Assembly (NCBI RefSeq): GCF_000314855.2
Contig: NZ_KB233222.1
Span: 2,165,342-2,229,341, forward strand
Origin: Providencia burhodogranariea DSM 19968
GTDB taxonomy: Bacteria; Pseudomonadota; Gammaproteobacteria; Enterobacterales; Enterobacteriaceae
Direction: 5' to 3'
Length of the DNA: 64,000 nucleotides
The notes below the pieces were generated by a model. That model was given only the letters and a program-made list of their open reading frames with translations, made no database searches and had not been told where the DNA came from. Positions 9,691 to 19,057 of the stretch are shown piece after piece. Every line of letters starts with the position of its first letter. The first letter of the stretch is position 1. A program made the translations under genes and the position numbers.

Positions 9691-11778
9691 ATGGAACATG
9701 AAAAAACACAATCAATATTATATTTCATTGGCGTTATAATTAAATTAACAGGTGATATTAATCATGAAGAATTCAATCAGGCAATTATTCATAAAGAAAA
9801 TTTGAGTGATATATTAAAATCAATAAATGAAAAATTTAATGTGAAATGTCAATATAAAAACCAAAGAGAAAAACAAATAAAAAAAATAGATAGCCCATCA
9901 ATTATTTATGGTAATGATGGGAATGTATATTTATTAGCTAATTTCAATCATGAGCAAGTTCTTATACAACGATTTGGAAATCATCCACCTGAATTGTGGA
10001 GCATGTCTGAATTCAATCAATTATGGAGTGGCAAGTGGTTACACGTAAAACAAAAACAGAAAAAATTTAACGTTACTTGGTTTAGAACTGAGTTTTTAAA
10101 ATATAAAGTGATTATTAGTTGGGTTTTATTGTTTTCATTTATTCTACAAATACTTGCTTTAGTTTCGCCTATTGTAATCCAAGTTATTATGGATAAGGTA
10201 TTAGTCCATAATAGTTTAGCAACACTTGATGTGCTTATATTTGGTCTGATTGTTGCGGCCTGTATTGAAGTTACACTCAGAGGGTTACGAGAATACATTT
10301 ACAATCATACGGTTAATCGTATTGATATAACTTTAGGATTAAAGCTAGTTAACCATTTATTACATCTCCCCATTTCATTTTTTAAAACTAGGCAAATTGG
10401 TGCGATTGTGACCAGAGTTAAAGAATTGGAAACTATCCGTGAATTTTTGACTGGGAGCTTTTTTACGCTTTGTGTTGATGTATTATTTTTATTTGTTTTT
10501 ATTTATGTTATGAGTTTATTGTCATCGATACTCACTTTCGTATTTATTTGTTCTATTCCGTTTTATTTACTTGTTGCTTGGTGGCTAACACCTAAGATTG
10601 AAGCTGCTGCTCATCAACAATTTTCCAATATTGCTATCAATACGTCTTTTCTCACCGAAAGTATTAATGGCATTGAAACAGCAAAAAGTCTTTCAATTGA
10701 ACCTAATTTTACCCGTCGATGGGATAATCAAACATCCGATATGAGCCATACGACTTTTGTTGCAGGCCAAATAAATTCACGATCTGAACACATCGTTATG
10801 GTGATAGAGAAACTCACGAGTGCCATTATTTTATGGATAGGGGCATCCGAAGTACTAGCTTTACAATTAACAATTGGGCAATTCATCGCGTTTCATATGA
10901 TGGTTAACCATGCAAGTCAGCCACTAGTGAAACTTGTCAAGCTATGGGGTGACTATATCAGAACCAAAGTTGCAATTGAAAAGTTGGCTCAAATTATAAA
11001 TTTACCGACAGAACAAACGAAACAAGGTGCACATAAGACCTTACACGGTAATATTGATTTACATGACATTTCTTTCCGTTACCAACCTAACATGCCTTAC
11101 ATTCTCGATAACTTTAATTTATCTATTCGTGCTGGTGAAACATTGGGAATAGTTGGTACATCAGGCTCAGGTAAAAGTACTCTAGCGCGCTTATTATTAC
11201 GATTATACACACCTGAAAAAGGCACTGTTTTACTTGATGGTACTCCATTAGCATCTGTAAGTATTCATTCATTAAGAGAACAAATTGGTATCGTATTACA
11301 AGAAAATTTTCTTTTTAATCAAACAGTCTTCGATAATATAGCTCAAACTCGTCCCAATGCGTCTTTGGATGAAGTAATGCATTCCGCTAAAATGGCCGGA
11401 GCGCATGATTTTATTTTAAAATTGCCTATGGGTTATGATACGGTCTTATCAGAGGGGGGGGCTTCGTTATCCGGAGGCCAACGCCAACGTATTGCTATAG
11501 CTCGAACCCTTCTAGCAAATCCTAAAATTATTATTTTCGATGAAGCCACCAGTGCGTTGGATGATGAGTCCCAGGCTGTCATTCAGGAAAATATGCAAGT
11601 TATTGCTCAAGGTAGAACGGTTATTACCATCGCTCACCGCCTATCCACAATTCGTCATCATCAACGCATTATTGTTATGCGAGAAGGCAAAATTATTGAA
11701 CAAGGAAGTCATCAGCAATTAATTGAACAAGGTCAGTTTTATAGACATTTATGGGCATTACAGCAATCTTTTAAATAA
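9691..11778 (+). CDS. Type I secretion ABC exporter, HlyB/RtxB type
   Basis: This 695-residue inner-membrane exporter has three parts: an N-terminal degenerate C39-peptidase-like domain (about 1-125), an ABC membrane domain (about 150-425), and a nucleotide-binding domain. The latter has Walker A GTSGSGKST (near 489), signature LSGGQRQR (near 593) and Walker B IIIFDEAT (near 613). No catalytic cysteine motif is visible at the N-terminus, as in HlyB-type exporters that do not cleave their cargo. It is followed by an HlyD adaptor and a second exporter, an order like rtxB-rtxD-rtxE of Vibrio MARTX loci. No substrate gene or TolC lies in the window. Family call is firm; the cargo is unknown. Confidence 0.9.
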   Translation: MEHEKTQSILYFIGVIIKLTGDINHEEFNQAIIHKENLSDILKSINEKFNVKCQYKNQREKQIKKIDSPSIIYGNDGNVYLLANFNHEQVLIQRFGNHPPELWSMSEFNQLWSGKWLHVKQKQKKFNVTWFRTEFLKYKVIISWVLLFSFILQILALVSPIVIQVIMDKVLVHNSLATLDVLIFGLIVAACIEVTLRGLREYIYNHTVNRIDITLGLKLVNHLLHLPISFFKTRQIGAIVTRVKELETIREFLTGSFFTLCVDVLFLFVFIYVMSLLSSILTFVFICSIPFYLLVAWWLTPKIEAAAHQQFSNIAINTSFLTESINGIETAKSLSIEPNFTRRWDNQTSDMSHTTFVAGQINSRSEHIVMVIEKLTSAIILWIGASEVLALQLTIGQFIAFHMMVNHASQPLVKLVKLWGDYIRTKVAIEKLAQIINLPTEQTKQGAHKTLHGNIDLHDISFRYQPNMPYILDNFNLSIRAGETLGIVGTSGSGKSTLARLLLRLYTPEKGTVLLDGTPLASVSIHSLREQIGIVLQENFLFNQTVFDNIAQTRPNASLDEVMHSAKMAGAHDFILKLPMGYDTVLSEGGASLSGGQRQRIAIARTLLANPKIIIFDEATSALDDESQAVIQENMQVIAQGRTVITIAHRLSTIRHHQRIIVMREGKIIEQGSHQQLIEQGQFYRHLWALQQSFK

Positions 11779-11795
11779 TTACATGGATGGTAGTT

Positions 11796-13124
11796 ATGAA
11801 CAAACAATCTACAAACAAACGGTATGATAGCTTTTTACCGTCTCATTTAGCACTACTTAAAAGTCCGCCTTCTTATCTCGCATTAACGATAGCGATCATT
11901 ATTAGTTTAGGTATTTTATGTGCAATTATATGGTCATATATTGGGAAGTTAGATATTCAAGCTACAATGCAAGGTAAGTTAATTGTTTCAGGTCGAACAC
12001 AATTAATCCAAGCATTCGAACTTAGTCGCCTCCAACATATTTATGTCACTGACGGCCAAAAGGTTAAACAAGGTGATGCCTTGTTACGGGTTAATGTGTT
12101 AGGCATAAATCAAGATATTCTTAATCTCAGCTATAAAGTTAATTTTCAACTTATTGAAAAGTTAGTTCACCACTCGTTGCTTAATCAAAAACCACCTGAG
12201 TTATCTGCTGAGTTTGCTCAATTATTACCAAAAGAGCAACAACGGGTAGCACTTAGTTATAAAAGTATTAAAAATGAATATGATGCGTTAGTTAATGAAA
12301 TTAATAATGAAATCACACTCAATAGAACTAATTATACCGCAAGGGAACACGAACTAAAGGACATACATGCTCTCATCATTAACATTAAAAAACGCCTCCG
12401 TGCCTATAGCTCACTTAATAAAAAACAGATAATTAGTGAAAAAGAGTTTTTAGAACAAGAGCGTGAGCTTTTAATGGCTAAAAAAGAAAAAACGACTAAA
12501 TTAGCCGACTTAGCAATACTCAATAGTCAGAACCACTCATTACAGGAAAAACTTAATAAGCTAAAAACCCAAAAAACTCAAGAATGGTATGATAAATACA
12601 GACAAGCTGAATTTAATCATGCTTCATCTGAACAGGAATTATTCAAAAATCAGGAAAGAGAACAATTAAAAATTATTCGCTCACCTGTTAATGGCACAGT
12701 ACAGCAATTAGCAACCCATACTATAGGTGCTGTATTACAGCCCGCTCAACAACTTATGGTGATCGTTCCCAACAATGATGTTCAACTTGCTGAAGTGAAA
12801 ATTTTAAATAAAGACATTGGGTTCATTCGTGAAGGACAAAGTGCTACGGTCAAAATTGATGCTTTTCCTTATACACGTTATGGCACTATTAAAGGTGAGG
12901 TTATTTCTATTTCAAGAGATAGCACCCAAGATGAGCAATTAGGTTTGGTATTCTTAGGACAAATTGGCTTAAATAAAAAAAGTTTGCTTGTCGAAAATAA
13001 GGAAATAGAGCTCACCCCAGGTTTATCTATTACAGCAGAAGTCAAAACTGAAAAACGTCGCGTTATCGATTATTTATTGAGCCCAATTCAGGAATATACC
13101 TCTACTGCAATGAGGGAGAAATAA
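11796..13124 (+). CDS. HlyD-family periplasmic adaptor (type I secretion)
   Basis: A membrane fusion protein that would link the ABC exporters to an outer-membrane TolC channel. One N-terminal transmembrane segment (about residues 33-55) is followed by a lipoyl-like half motif, a long charged coiled-coil region (about 150-300), and a C-terminal beta-barrel. The stretch IIRSPVNGTVQQLATHTIGA is typical of HlyD. I prefer the ATG at 11796 (442 residues), which has GGATGG just upstream; an ATG at 11787 is in frame. It lies between two ABC exporter genes with gaps of 17 and 3 bases, so the three are one operon. Confidence 0.9.
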   Translation: MNKQSTNKRYDSFLPSHLALLKSPPSYLALTIAIIISLGILCAIIWSYIGKLDIQATMQGKLIVSGRTQLIQAFELSRLQHIYVTDGQKVKQGDALLRVNVLGINQDILNLSYKVNFQLIEKLVHHSLLNQKPPELSAEFAQLLPKEQQRVALSYKSIKNEYDALVNEINNEITLNRTNYTAREHELKDIHALIINIKKRLRAYSSLNKKQIISEKEFLEQERELLMAKKEKTTKLADLAILNSQNHSLQEKLNKLKTQKTQEWYDKYRQAEFNHASSEQELFKNQEREQLKIIRSPVNGTVQQLATHTIGAVLQPAQQLMVIVPNNDVQLAEVKILNKDIGFIREGQSATVKIDAFPYTRYGTIKGEVISISRDSTQDEQLGLVFLGQIGLNKKSLLVENKEIELTPGLSITAEVKTEKRRVIDYLLSPIQEYTSTAMREK

Positions 13125-13127
13125 TCA

Positions 13128-15236
13128 ATGGCCACAAATCAAAATAATTATGGTTTAGAAGCGCTAGTCTGGATAGCCAACTACTACCAGAAAAATGTCA
13201 CTAAAGATCAATTAATGCATTCAATTGGTATGCAATCTATTTCACCTACAGATTGGGAAATTAGGGAATGTGCCCATATTTCTGGTTATGAAACTTCACT
13301 TCTTGCACTAGACAAACCAATTTTGACCGATATTCCACTCCCTGCTCTGATCTGCCTAAATGGATATTGGCTAGTTTTATCTAAGAACAAAGACGACGAA
13401 CATATTTTAATTCATCCTGAGACTGGGGAACAATCTAAATGGTGTAATTATAAATTGAATGAAACAGCGAATATCTCCCTACTATTAGTAAAAGAACAAT
13501 TTGAAAGTGAACAAAAAATAAAATTTGGTATTGGCTGGTTTATCCCATCGATATTACGCCAACGCTCTCAACTCAAAAACATTTTTATACTGGCCGCAAT
13601 TGTGCAACTATTTGCGTTAATCAGCCCGTTATTATTTCAAAATGTCATCGATAAAGTTCTAGTTGGACGCAGTTTAAATAGCCTTCATGTATTAGCAATA
13701 GCCATAGTGAGTATTTCATTTGCTGAGCCTATTTATAGTTTCATTCGAAATAAAATTTTTAGCCATACAAGTACTCAAATAAGTGCTGAATTATCAGGCA
13801 AATTATATCGGCATTTAATGGCGCTTCCATTGAACTATTTTAAATTGCGCCCTACTGGAAAAATCATTGCTCGCATAAGAGAAATGGCTCATATTCGCCA
13901 ATTTTTAACTGGCTCAACATTGATGCTATTTATCGATTTACTATTCGTTAGTTTATTTATCGCTGTTTTATTTTCATATAGCGCGATCATGTCATGGATC
14001 TTAATTGGTTCCTTAGTCGTTTTTTTCATTCTATGGATGATACTTGGCCCGATAATTCGCCAGCAAACCGAGAAGTCTTATCAAGCTGATGAGAATGGAT
14101 TAACCTTTTTAACTGAAGCTATAACCGGAATTGAAACAATTAAAACGACAGCAACCGAAAAATACTTTTATCAACGCTGGCAAAAACTCCTTAGTAAACA
14201 ATTAACTCAAGGATTTAAAGTATCTATACGGAGTGAGGTTGCATCACAATTAATGACTCTTGTGAGCAAGATAACGATTGCCGCTTTACTTTGGGTTGGA
14301 GTAAAGGAAGTTATGAATGGTGGGATAACACCTGGTGAGTTAGTTGCCTATAACATGTTAAGCGCTCATGTAACCCAACCAGTTTTGAGATTAGCTCAAA
14401 TTTGGCAAGATTTTCAACATACCATTATCTCCCTTCGTCGAGTAGGAGACATTCTCGATGAACCCGTTGAAAATGAAAGAAAAGGTATAGTCAGCTCAGC
14501 ATCAATTCAAGGTCAGATTGATTTTCAAAATATCCGTTTTCGTTATCAACCTGAAACGCCAGAAGTTCTTAATAACCTCTCTTTATCTGTAAAAGCGGGT
14601 GAATTTATTGGTATTACAGGGCCTTCTGGTTCTGGAAAAAGTACCTTAACGAAACTGTTACAACGATTATACATTCCCCAACATGGGCAAGTGATAGTAG
14701 ACGGTATGGATTTATCAGTGAGTGATACTGTCGCATTAAGGCGTCGTATGAGCGTAGTATTACAAGAAAGCATGTTATTTGTAGGAACTATAAAAGAAAA
14801 CATTCGTTTGAGTAAGCCGCAAGCCAGCGATCATGACATTATTCAATCGGCTAAACTCGCAGGGGCTTATGAATTTGTGATGTCATTACCGGATAACTTT
14901 GATTATCACTTATCAGAACGCGGCCTCAATCTTTCAGGAGGGCAGCGCCAACGAATTGCTCTTGCGAGAGCTTTGCTCACTGAACCTGATATACTAATAC
15001 TCGACGAGGCTACATCTGCATTAGATTACGAATCAGAAGCCGCTATTATGGCTAATATGCCTTTAATAACAAAAGGAAGAACCGTGATCAGCATCGCTCA
15101 TCGCTTAAATACGATTATGCATGCAGACAAAATTTGTGTTATTCGTGATGGTGAAGTCGCAGAAATGGATACACACGAAAATTTACTACAACAAAATGGC
15201 GTATATGCTCATTTGTGGCAACAACAGACTAGTTAA
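13128..15236 (+). CDS. Second type I secretion ABC exporter, HlyB/RtxE type
   Basis: A 702-residue paralogue of the exporter two genes upstream. The N-terminal C39-like domain (NYGLEALVWIANYY) lacks the catalytic cysteine. The membrane domain holds SPLLFQNVIDKVLV and PTGKIIARIREM, both close to HlyB. The nucleotide-binding domain has Walker A GPSGSGKST (near 498), LSGGQRQR (near 602) and an intact Walker B (ILDEATSALD). Both exporters keep full ATPase motifs, so they could work as a heterodimer, as proposed for RtxB and RtxE. GAGGGAGAA precedes the ATG, and a strong terminator follows. Confidence 0.9.
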   Translation: MATNQNNYGLEALVWIANYYQKNVTKDQLMHSIGMQSISPTDWEIRECAHISGYETSLLALDKPILTDIPLPALICLNGYWLVLSKNKDDEHILIHPETGEQSKWCNYKLNETANISLLLVKEQFESEQKIKFGIGWFIPSILRQRSQLKNIFILAAIVQLFALISPLLFQNVIDKVLVGRSLNSLHVLAIAIVSISFAEPIYSFIRNKIFSHTSTQISAELSGKLYRHLMALPLNYFKLRPTGKIIARIREMAHIRQFLTGSTLMLFIDLLFVSLFIAVLFSYSAIMSWILIGSLVVFFILWMILGPIIRQQTEKSYQADENGLTFLTEAITGIETIKTTATEKYFYQRWQKLLSKQLTQGFKVSIRSEVASQLMTLVSKITIAALLWVGVKEVMNGGITPGELVAYNMLSAHVTQPVLRLAQIWQDFQHTIISLRRVGDILDEPVENERKGIVSSASIQGQIDFQNIRFRYQPETPEVLNNLSLSVKAGEFIGITGPSGSGKSTLTKLLQRLYIPQHGQVIVDGMDLSVSDTVALRRRMSVVLQESMLFVGTIKENIRLSKPQASDHDIIQSAKLAGAYEFVMSLPDNFDYHLSERGLNLSGGQRQRIALARALLTEPDILILDEATSALDYESEAAIMANMPLITKGRTVISIAHRLNTIMHADKICVIRDGEVAEMDTHENLLQQNGVYAHLWQQQTS

Positions 15237-15242
15237 TCTAAT

Positions 15243-15277
15243 AAAAGCATCAATGAATGACACGTTGATGCTTTTTC
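15243..15277 (+). terminator. Terminator of the type I secretion operon
   Basis: An 11-bp perfect stem (AAAAGCATCAA with TTGATGCTTTT, 15243-15253 and 15265-15275) ends in five T residues, starting 7 bases after the last exporter gene. Confidence 0.88.
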
Positions 15278-15403
15278 AATCAAACCTTTCTTTTTTTTAC
15301 TATCAATGACTTTCGCTCAACATGCAGCTATGGCACAAGAGAAGCAGCTAGGGTATCATTGCGCGCTGGATTATTGGTACACGCCCTTTAGCATTAAAAA
15401 AAT

Positions 15404-15697
15404 ATGGCAAAAGAACAAACTGATCGCACTACACTTGATTTGTTCGCTGAGGAACGCAGGCCTGGGCGACCTAAAACAAGTCCGCTTTCGCGGGATGAGC
15501 AATTAAGAATCAACAAACGTAACCAACTCAAGCGAGATAAAGTCAAAGGACTGCGCCGTGTTGAATTGAAATTAAATGAAGATGCTGTCGCCATTTTGAA
15601 CCAGTTGGCTGATGAAAAAAACATGAGCCGTAGCGAACTAATTGAAGAAATACTCATGTCTCAATTAGAACAGGTCTATGAGCCTTCAGGTAAATAA
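15404..15697 (+). CDS. ybfE: Small DNA-binding-like protein YbfE
   Basis: A 97-residue protein nearly identical in its first 45 residues to E. coli YbfE, a LexA-regulated protein of unknown exact role. The C-terminal half (RRVELKLNEDAVAILNQLA, then SRSELIEE) has the ribbon-helix-helix pattern of CopG/MetJ-type DNA binders. The middle is highly basic. It precedes fldA and fur, as in E. coli. I looked for a CTG-N10-CAG LexA box upstream and found none that is convincing, so SOS control cannot be claimed here. Confidence 0.92.
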   Translation: MAKEQTDRTTLDLFAEERRPGRPKTSPLSRDEQLRINKRNQLKRDKVKGLRRVELKLNEDAVAILNQLADEKNMSRSELIEEILMSQLEQVYEPSGK

Positions 15698-15851
15698 TTC
15701 ATCTTCATAAATCACACAAATTCGACAGACTTTTTCGCATTTTTTCGCCAAAATGGGGCGTAAAATTCTACTTACTTTAGTTCAAATTTAGCCCTATCTG
15801 GCCCTATTAATACATTAAACCAGATCGGAAAAACAAGAGGTTATTCACTTT

Positions 15852-16379
15852 ATGGCAGTCATAGGCATTTTCTTCGGTAGTGATACAGGTAACACAGAAA
15901 ATATTGCCAAAATGATCCAAGAAAGATTAGGCAAAGACAACGCTGAAGTTCATGATATCGCAAAATGTAGCAAAGAAGATATTGAGGCTTTCGATATCCT
16001 GCTTCTAGGTATTCCAACTTGGTACTATGGTGAAGCTCAATGTGATTGGGATGACTTTTTCCCAACTCTCGAAGAAATTGATTTTGAAGGTAAACTTGTT
16101 GCTTTATTTGGCTGTGGTGATCAAGAGGACTATGCAGAGTACTTCTGTGATGCAATGGGCACCATTCGCGATATTATTGAACCACGAGGCGCAGTCATCG
16201 TGGGTCATTGGCCAACAGATGGCTACCATTTTGAAATATCTAAAGGCATGGCTGATGATAACCATTTTATCGGGCTTGCAATTGATGAAGACCGCCAGCC
16301 AGAGCTAACTGAAGAACGCGTCGATGCATGGGTAAAACAAATTTCAGAAGAGATGTCGCTGGCAGAAATTATTGGTTAA
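15852..16379 (+). CDS. fldA: Flavodoxin 1
   Basis: A long-chain flavodoxin (175 residues) that carries single electrons on FMN to acceptors such as the activating enzyme of pyruvate formate-lyase. The FMN phosphate loop GSDTGNTENIA is near residue 8, the aromatic FMN loop is PTWYYGEAQCDWDD, and the long-chain insertion GCGDQEDYAEYFCDA is present. AAGAGG lies upstream. It sits between ybfE and fur as in E. coli. Its known partner PflA is encoded 13 kb away in this window. Confidence 0.98.
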   Translation: MAVIGIFFGSDTGNTENIAKMIQERLGKDNAEVHDIAKCSKEDIEAFDILLLGIPTWYYGEAQCDWDDFFPTLEEIDFEGKLVALFGCGDQEDYAEYFCDAMGTIRDIIEPRGAVIVGHWPTDGYHFEISKGMADDNHFIGLAIDEDRQPELTEERVDAWVKQISEEMSLAEIIG

Positions 16380-16550
16380 CTTGCCAATCAGCACAGATTA
16401 CTGACATTATCATAATAATGAGACAATGCATGGTTTCTATTTTCTATTTCCATGTCTATAATTGTAAATCAGTTTAGAAGACAACTGAATTTATGTTATA
16501 AACGTCTAATTATTGTTAAATTTATGATTTAAGATACAGGACAAACCCGC

Positions 16551-17000
16551 ATGACAGACAACAATAAAGCATTGAAAAATGCTGGACTCAAAGTCACTCT
16601 TCCAAGATTAAAAATTTTGGAAGTACTTCAGGAGCCTGAGTGCCATCACGTCAGTGCGGAAGATCTCTATAAAAAGCTGATTGATATGGGCGAAGAGATC
16701 GGTCTGGCTACGGTATACCGCGTATTAAACCAGTTTGATGATGCAGGTATTGTAACGCGCCATAACTTCGAAGGCGGTAAATCCGTTTTTGAACTGACGC
16801 AACAACACCATCATGACCATTTGATTTGTTTAGACTGTGGAAAAGTTATCGAATTTTCTGATAAATCAATCGAAGATCGTCAAACAAATATCGCAGCTCG
16901 TCATGGAATTAAGCTTTCTAACCATAGCTTATATCTATACGGCCACTGTGCAGACGGCAGTTGCCGTGATAACGCAGATGCTCACGAAGCAAAAGAATAA
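16551..17000 (+). CDS. fur: Ferric uptake regulator
   Basis: Fur is the iron-responsive repressor. The 149-residue protein has the winged-helix DNA-binding domain (KVTLPRLKILEVLQ to YRVLNQFDDAGIV), the histidine-rich HHHDHLICLDCGK metal region with the CxxC zinc pair, and a C-terminal dimerisation domain. Length and sequence match E. coli Fur (148). The 171-base gap from fldA must contain its promoter. I did not find a small upstream ORF resembling uof, nor a clear Fur box. A strong terminator follows. Confidence 0.98.
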   Translation: MTDNNKALKNAGLKVTLPRLKILEVLQEPECHHVSAEDLYKKLIDMGEEIGLATVYRVLNQFDDAGIVTRHNFEGGKSVFELTQQHHHDHLICLDCGKVIEFSDKSIEDRQTNIAARHGIKLSNHSLYLYGHCADGSCRDNADAHEAKE

Positions 17001-17062
17001 TACGTTATCATCTTAATACTATTTAGAATGAGTTATCTCTATAACAAATAACTCAATAAATT

Positions 17063-17096
17063 AATACCAGTCAGCTGCCCTGTCTGGTATTTTTTA
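17063..17096 (+). terminator. Terminator of fur
   Basis: Stem AATACCAG with CTGGTATT (17063-17070 and 17084-17091), extended by CA/TG across one mismatch, ends in a run of T, about 60 bases after the fur stop. Confidence 0.9.
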
Positions 17097-18008
17097 TTGA
17101 GGCACTTCTTTCTCAATTTTATTTTCACTTCTCAAAAGAAAAAATCATATCCTCGATTAATTCGACCGAAAATGAATCTTAAAAAATTAACAGTTCTACA
17201 ATACTAATGGTATTTTGAAAACATGTGCCGCGAGAGTTTTTGCTAATAAATATAACTATAACCCACTCTAACACTTTTAGAAGATGTTCTTCTTTTTTAA
17301 AATAAAAGTGGTATATCTGATGTTTTAAATAATTTAACAGTATAAACGAATAATAGTCTCACCTAAGTAGTCTTTTTTTAGAGTTTATAATATGGTTATT
17401 AGTCAATAGTTAAGAGCTACAATCAATTTAAAAAAATACTTTTTAAATTATCCATTTTAGAGACCTGATATCATAACACCAAGATCTTTCAACTAAGCAT
17501 ATCAAGATTAACTAATAACCATTACTCTAAAAAAAATTTACTCCTCACTTGATATAATATAAATATAAATTTATATTTACCCTTATTCAAGATAGTTGTT
17601 CATTAATAAATAACTCTTAATTAATTGTTGAAAATAAAATTCAGGAAAAATAAAAAATATAGATAGTATAATTCATTAAAATCATGCATCAAAAAAACAA
17701 ATACTTTTCATTTCAATAACCATTCAATCCAATCAAAAATCACGCAAATTAAACGCTTAAAATCAATAGGTTACAAAAAAAACTAAAAATCTAAATTTTA
17801 GTTCATAAAATTCACAGAAAGATTAAATAGTATCAAAGATGAAATTCATATCCGTTATAAGCAATATAATGAATTATAAAAAATGAAAATTAAATTTATG
17901 AATCAATATTTTTCATTAGTGATGAAGAATAAGTTAAGCTATTTTATTCAGGCATTAACCATATAAAATATAATTTATTCACCTTTAAAATAACTAGGGG
18001 TTATTCCT
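17097..18008. other. AT-rich intergenic region after fur
   Basis: About 910 bases of extremely AT-rich sequence with no open frame I can support and no recognisable RNA. Its composition differs sharply from the fldA-fur block and continues through the small orphan gene that follows, which suggests a horizontally acquired patch likely to be bound by H-NS-type silencers (inference). Confidence 0.6.
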
Positions 18009-18515
18009 ATGAAAATATCTAACACTAACTTTGATAATGCTATTATAACTACACAAACATCACAACCTTCACTAGAAAAATCATATCAAGAAATAAACAA
18101 ATTAACTCGAACGATTAACGCTATAAATAATAATATTCACATATACTATAATAAACCAATTGCTATTAAAGAAGACATAATTAACAATAAGCACAATATA
18201 TTAATAAAAGTAAATAAATTTATAACTGAACATGATGAAAATTCAATTGTTAGGTTTAAAAATGGAAAATTCAAATTAGGAAAACCTAATGGATTTTTAA
18301 AGAATATATTCCATGGGGCCCGTTATCAGGCTGAACGTGCTGCTGCTGCAAAAATAGCAAATATAAATGTCGGGAAAACTTCTGCATCTCAAATCAGAGA
18401 TTCCCTTAATACGGGGATAATAAATATGAAATATGAGATTTCACTATTGAACGATGAAAAAGAAGAGCTACAAACCAAGATTAATAAAATTGAATTAAAA
18501 CTTGATATTGTATAA
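18009..18515 (+). CDS. Orphan hypothetical protein in AT-rich island
   Basis: I do not recognise this 168-residue protein. The first 30 residues are polar and rich in Thr, Ser and Asn (MKISNTNFDNAIITTQTSQP), with no signal peptide or membrane segment. Residues 90-125 are basic and Ala-rich (LGKPNGFLKNIFHGARYQ, then AERAAAAK). The last 40 residues (LLNDEKEELQTKINKIELK) look like a coiled coil. AGGGG lies about 9 bases before the ATG and a terminator follows 90 bases after the stop, so it looks like a real single-gene unit. A polar N-terminus and coiled coil occur in some secreted effectors, but that is only a guess. Confidence 0.65.
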   Translation: MKISNTNFDNAIITTQTSQPSLEKSYQEINKLTRTINAINNNIHIYYNKPIAIKEDIINNKHNILIKVNKFITEHDENSIVRFKNGKFKLGKPNGFLKNIFHGARYQAERAAAAKIANINVGKTSASQIRDSLNTGIINMKYEISLLNDEKEELQTKINKIELKLDIV

Positions 18516-18604
18516 CTTTAAATTAATATAGCAGAAAAATAACATAATCTAATCTATAAAATGCAAAACATCGTGAAATAGAACAGCGATACTATACAGA
18601 AAAA

Positions 18605-18631
18605 TCAGTCTCAAGGATTGAGACTTTTATA
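18605..18631 (+). terminator. Terminator downstream of the orphan gene
   Basis: Stem AGTCTCAA with TTGAGACT (18607-18614 and 18618-18625), a 3-base loop, then TTTTAT. Confidence 0.75.
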
Positions 18632-19057
18632 TTATCCTTCTAATCATTTAGAAAAAAATCACTATTTTACATCTCCATCGATTTAGAATACGTGTTATCT
18701 GTTAGATACTTTAAAATAAACACTTTATCATTAGAATTAGCTAAGTGATATTTAATCATACAATAATTTAATCTATGCTAGCTCCCTAATCAGCCTTAGG
18801 TATAAGAAATATTTCCCCCGTTTATTAACTATCAATATTATTTTTTATCTGAACATAATATAAATAGACATTAACGATAAAAAATCTATTTCTATGGTAA
18901 ACAATCAGGGAGCAAACACAAAATTACATACCTTATTTCATTTAGTAGAAATCAATTTGAATTCTGACTATAAAAACAATTATTGGTACATACTAAACCA
19001 TTTAAGTTTTTATTATTTATAATATCTTCATTAAATTAAAAGCCTATCACTGTTCTA
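18632..19057. other. AT-rich gap before chiP 3' end
   Basis: About 425 bases without a supported gene between convergent transcripts. No clear terminator for chiP was found here. Confidence 0.5.

Noticed and set aside
15306-15403. Possible LexA box and a 66-codon frame upstream of ybfE
   Set aside because: The best CTG-N10 candidate (from 15367) ends in ACA, not CAG, so it does not fit the LexA consensus. The frame overlaps ybfE in another register and has no recognisable product.
16401-16425. Fur-box-like sequence CATTATCATAATAATG before fur
   Set aside because: It is AT-rich and partly symmetric, but alignment to the 19-bp Fur consensus gives too few matches in either register.
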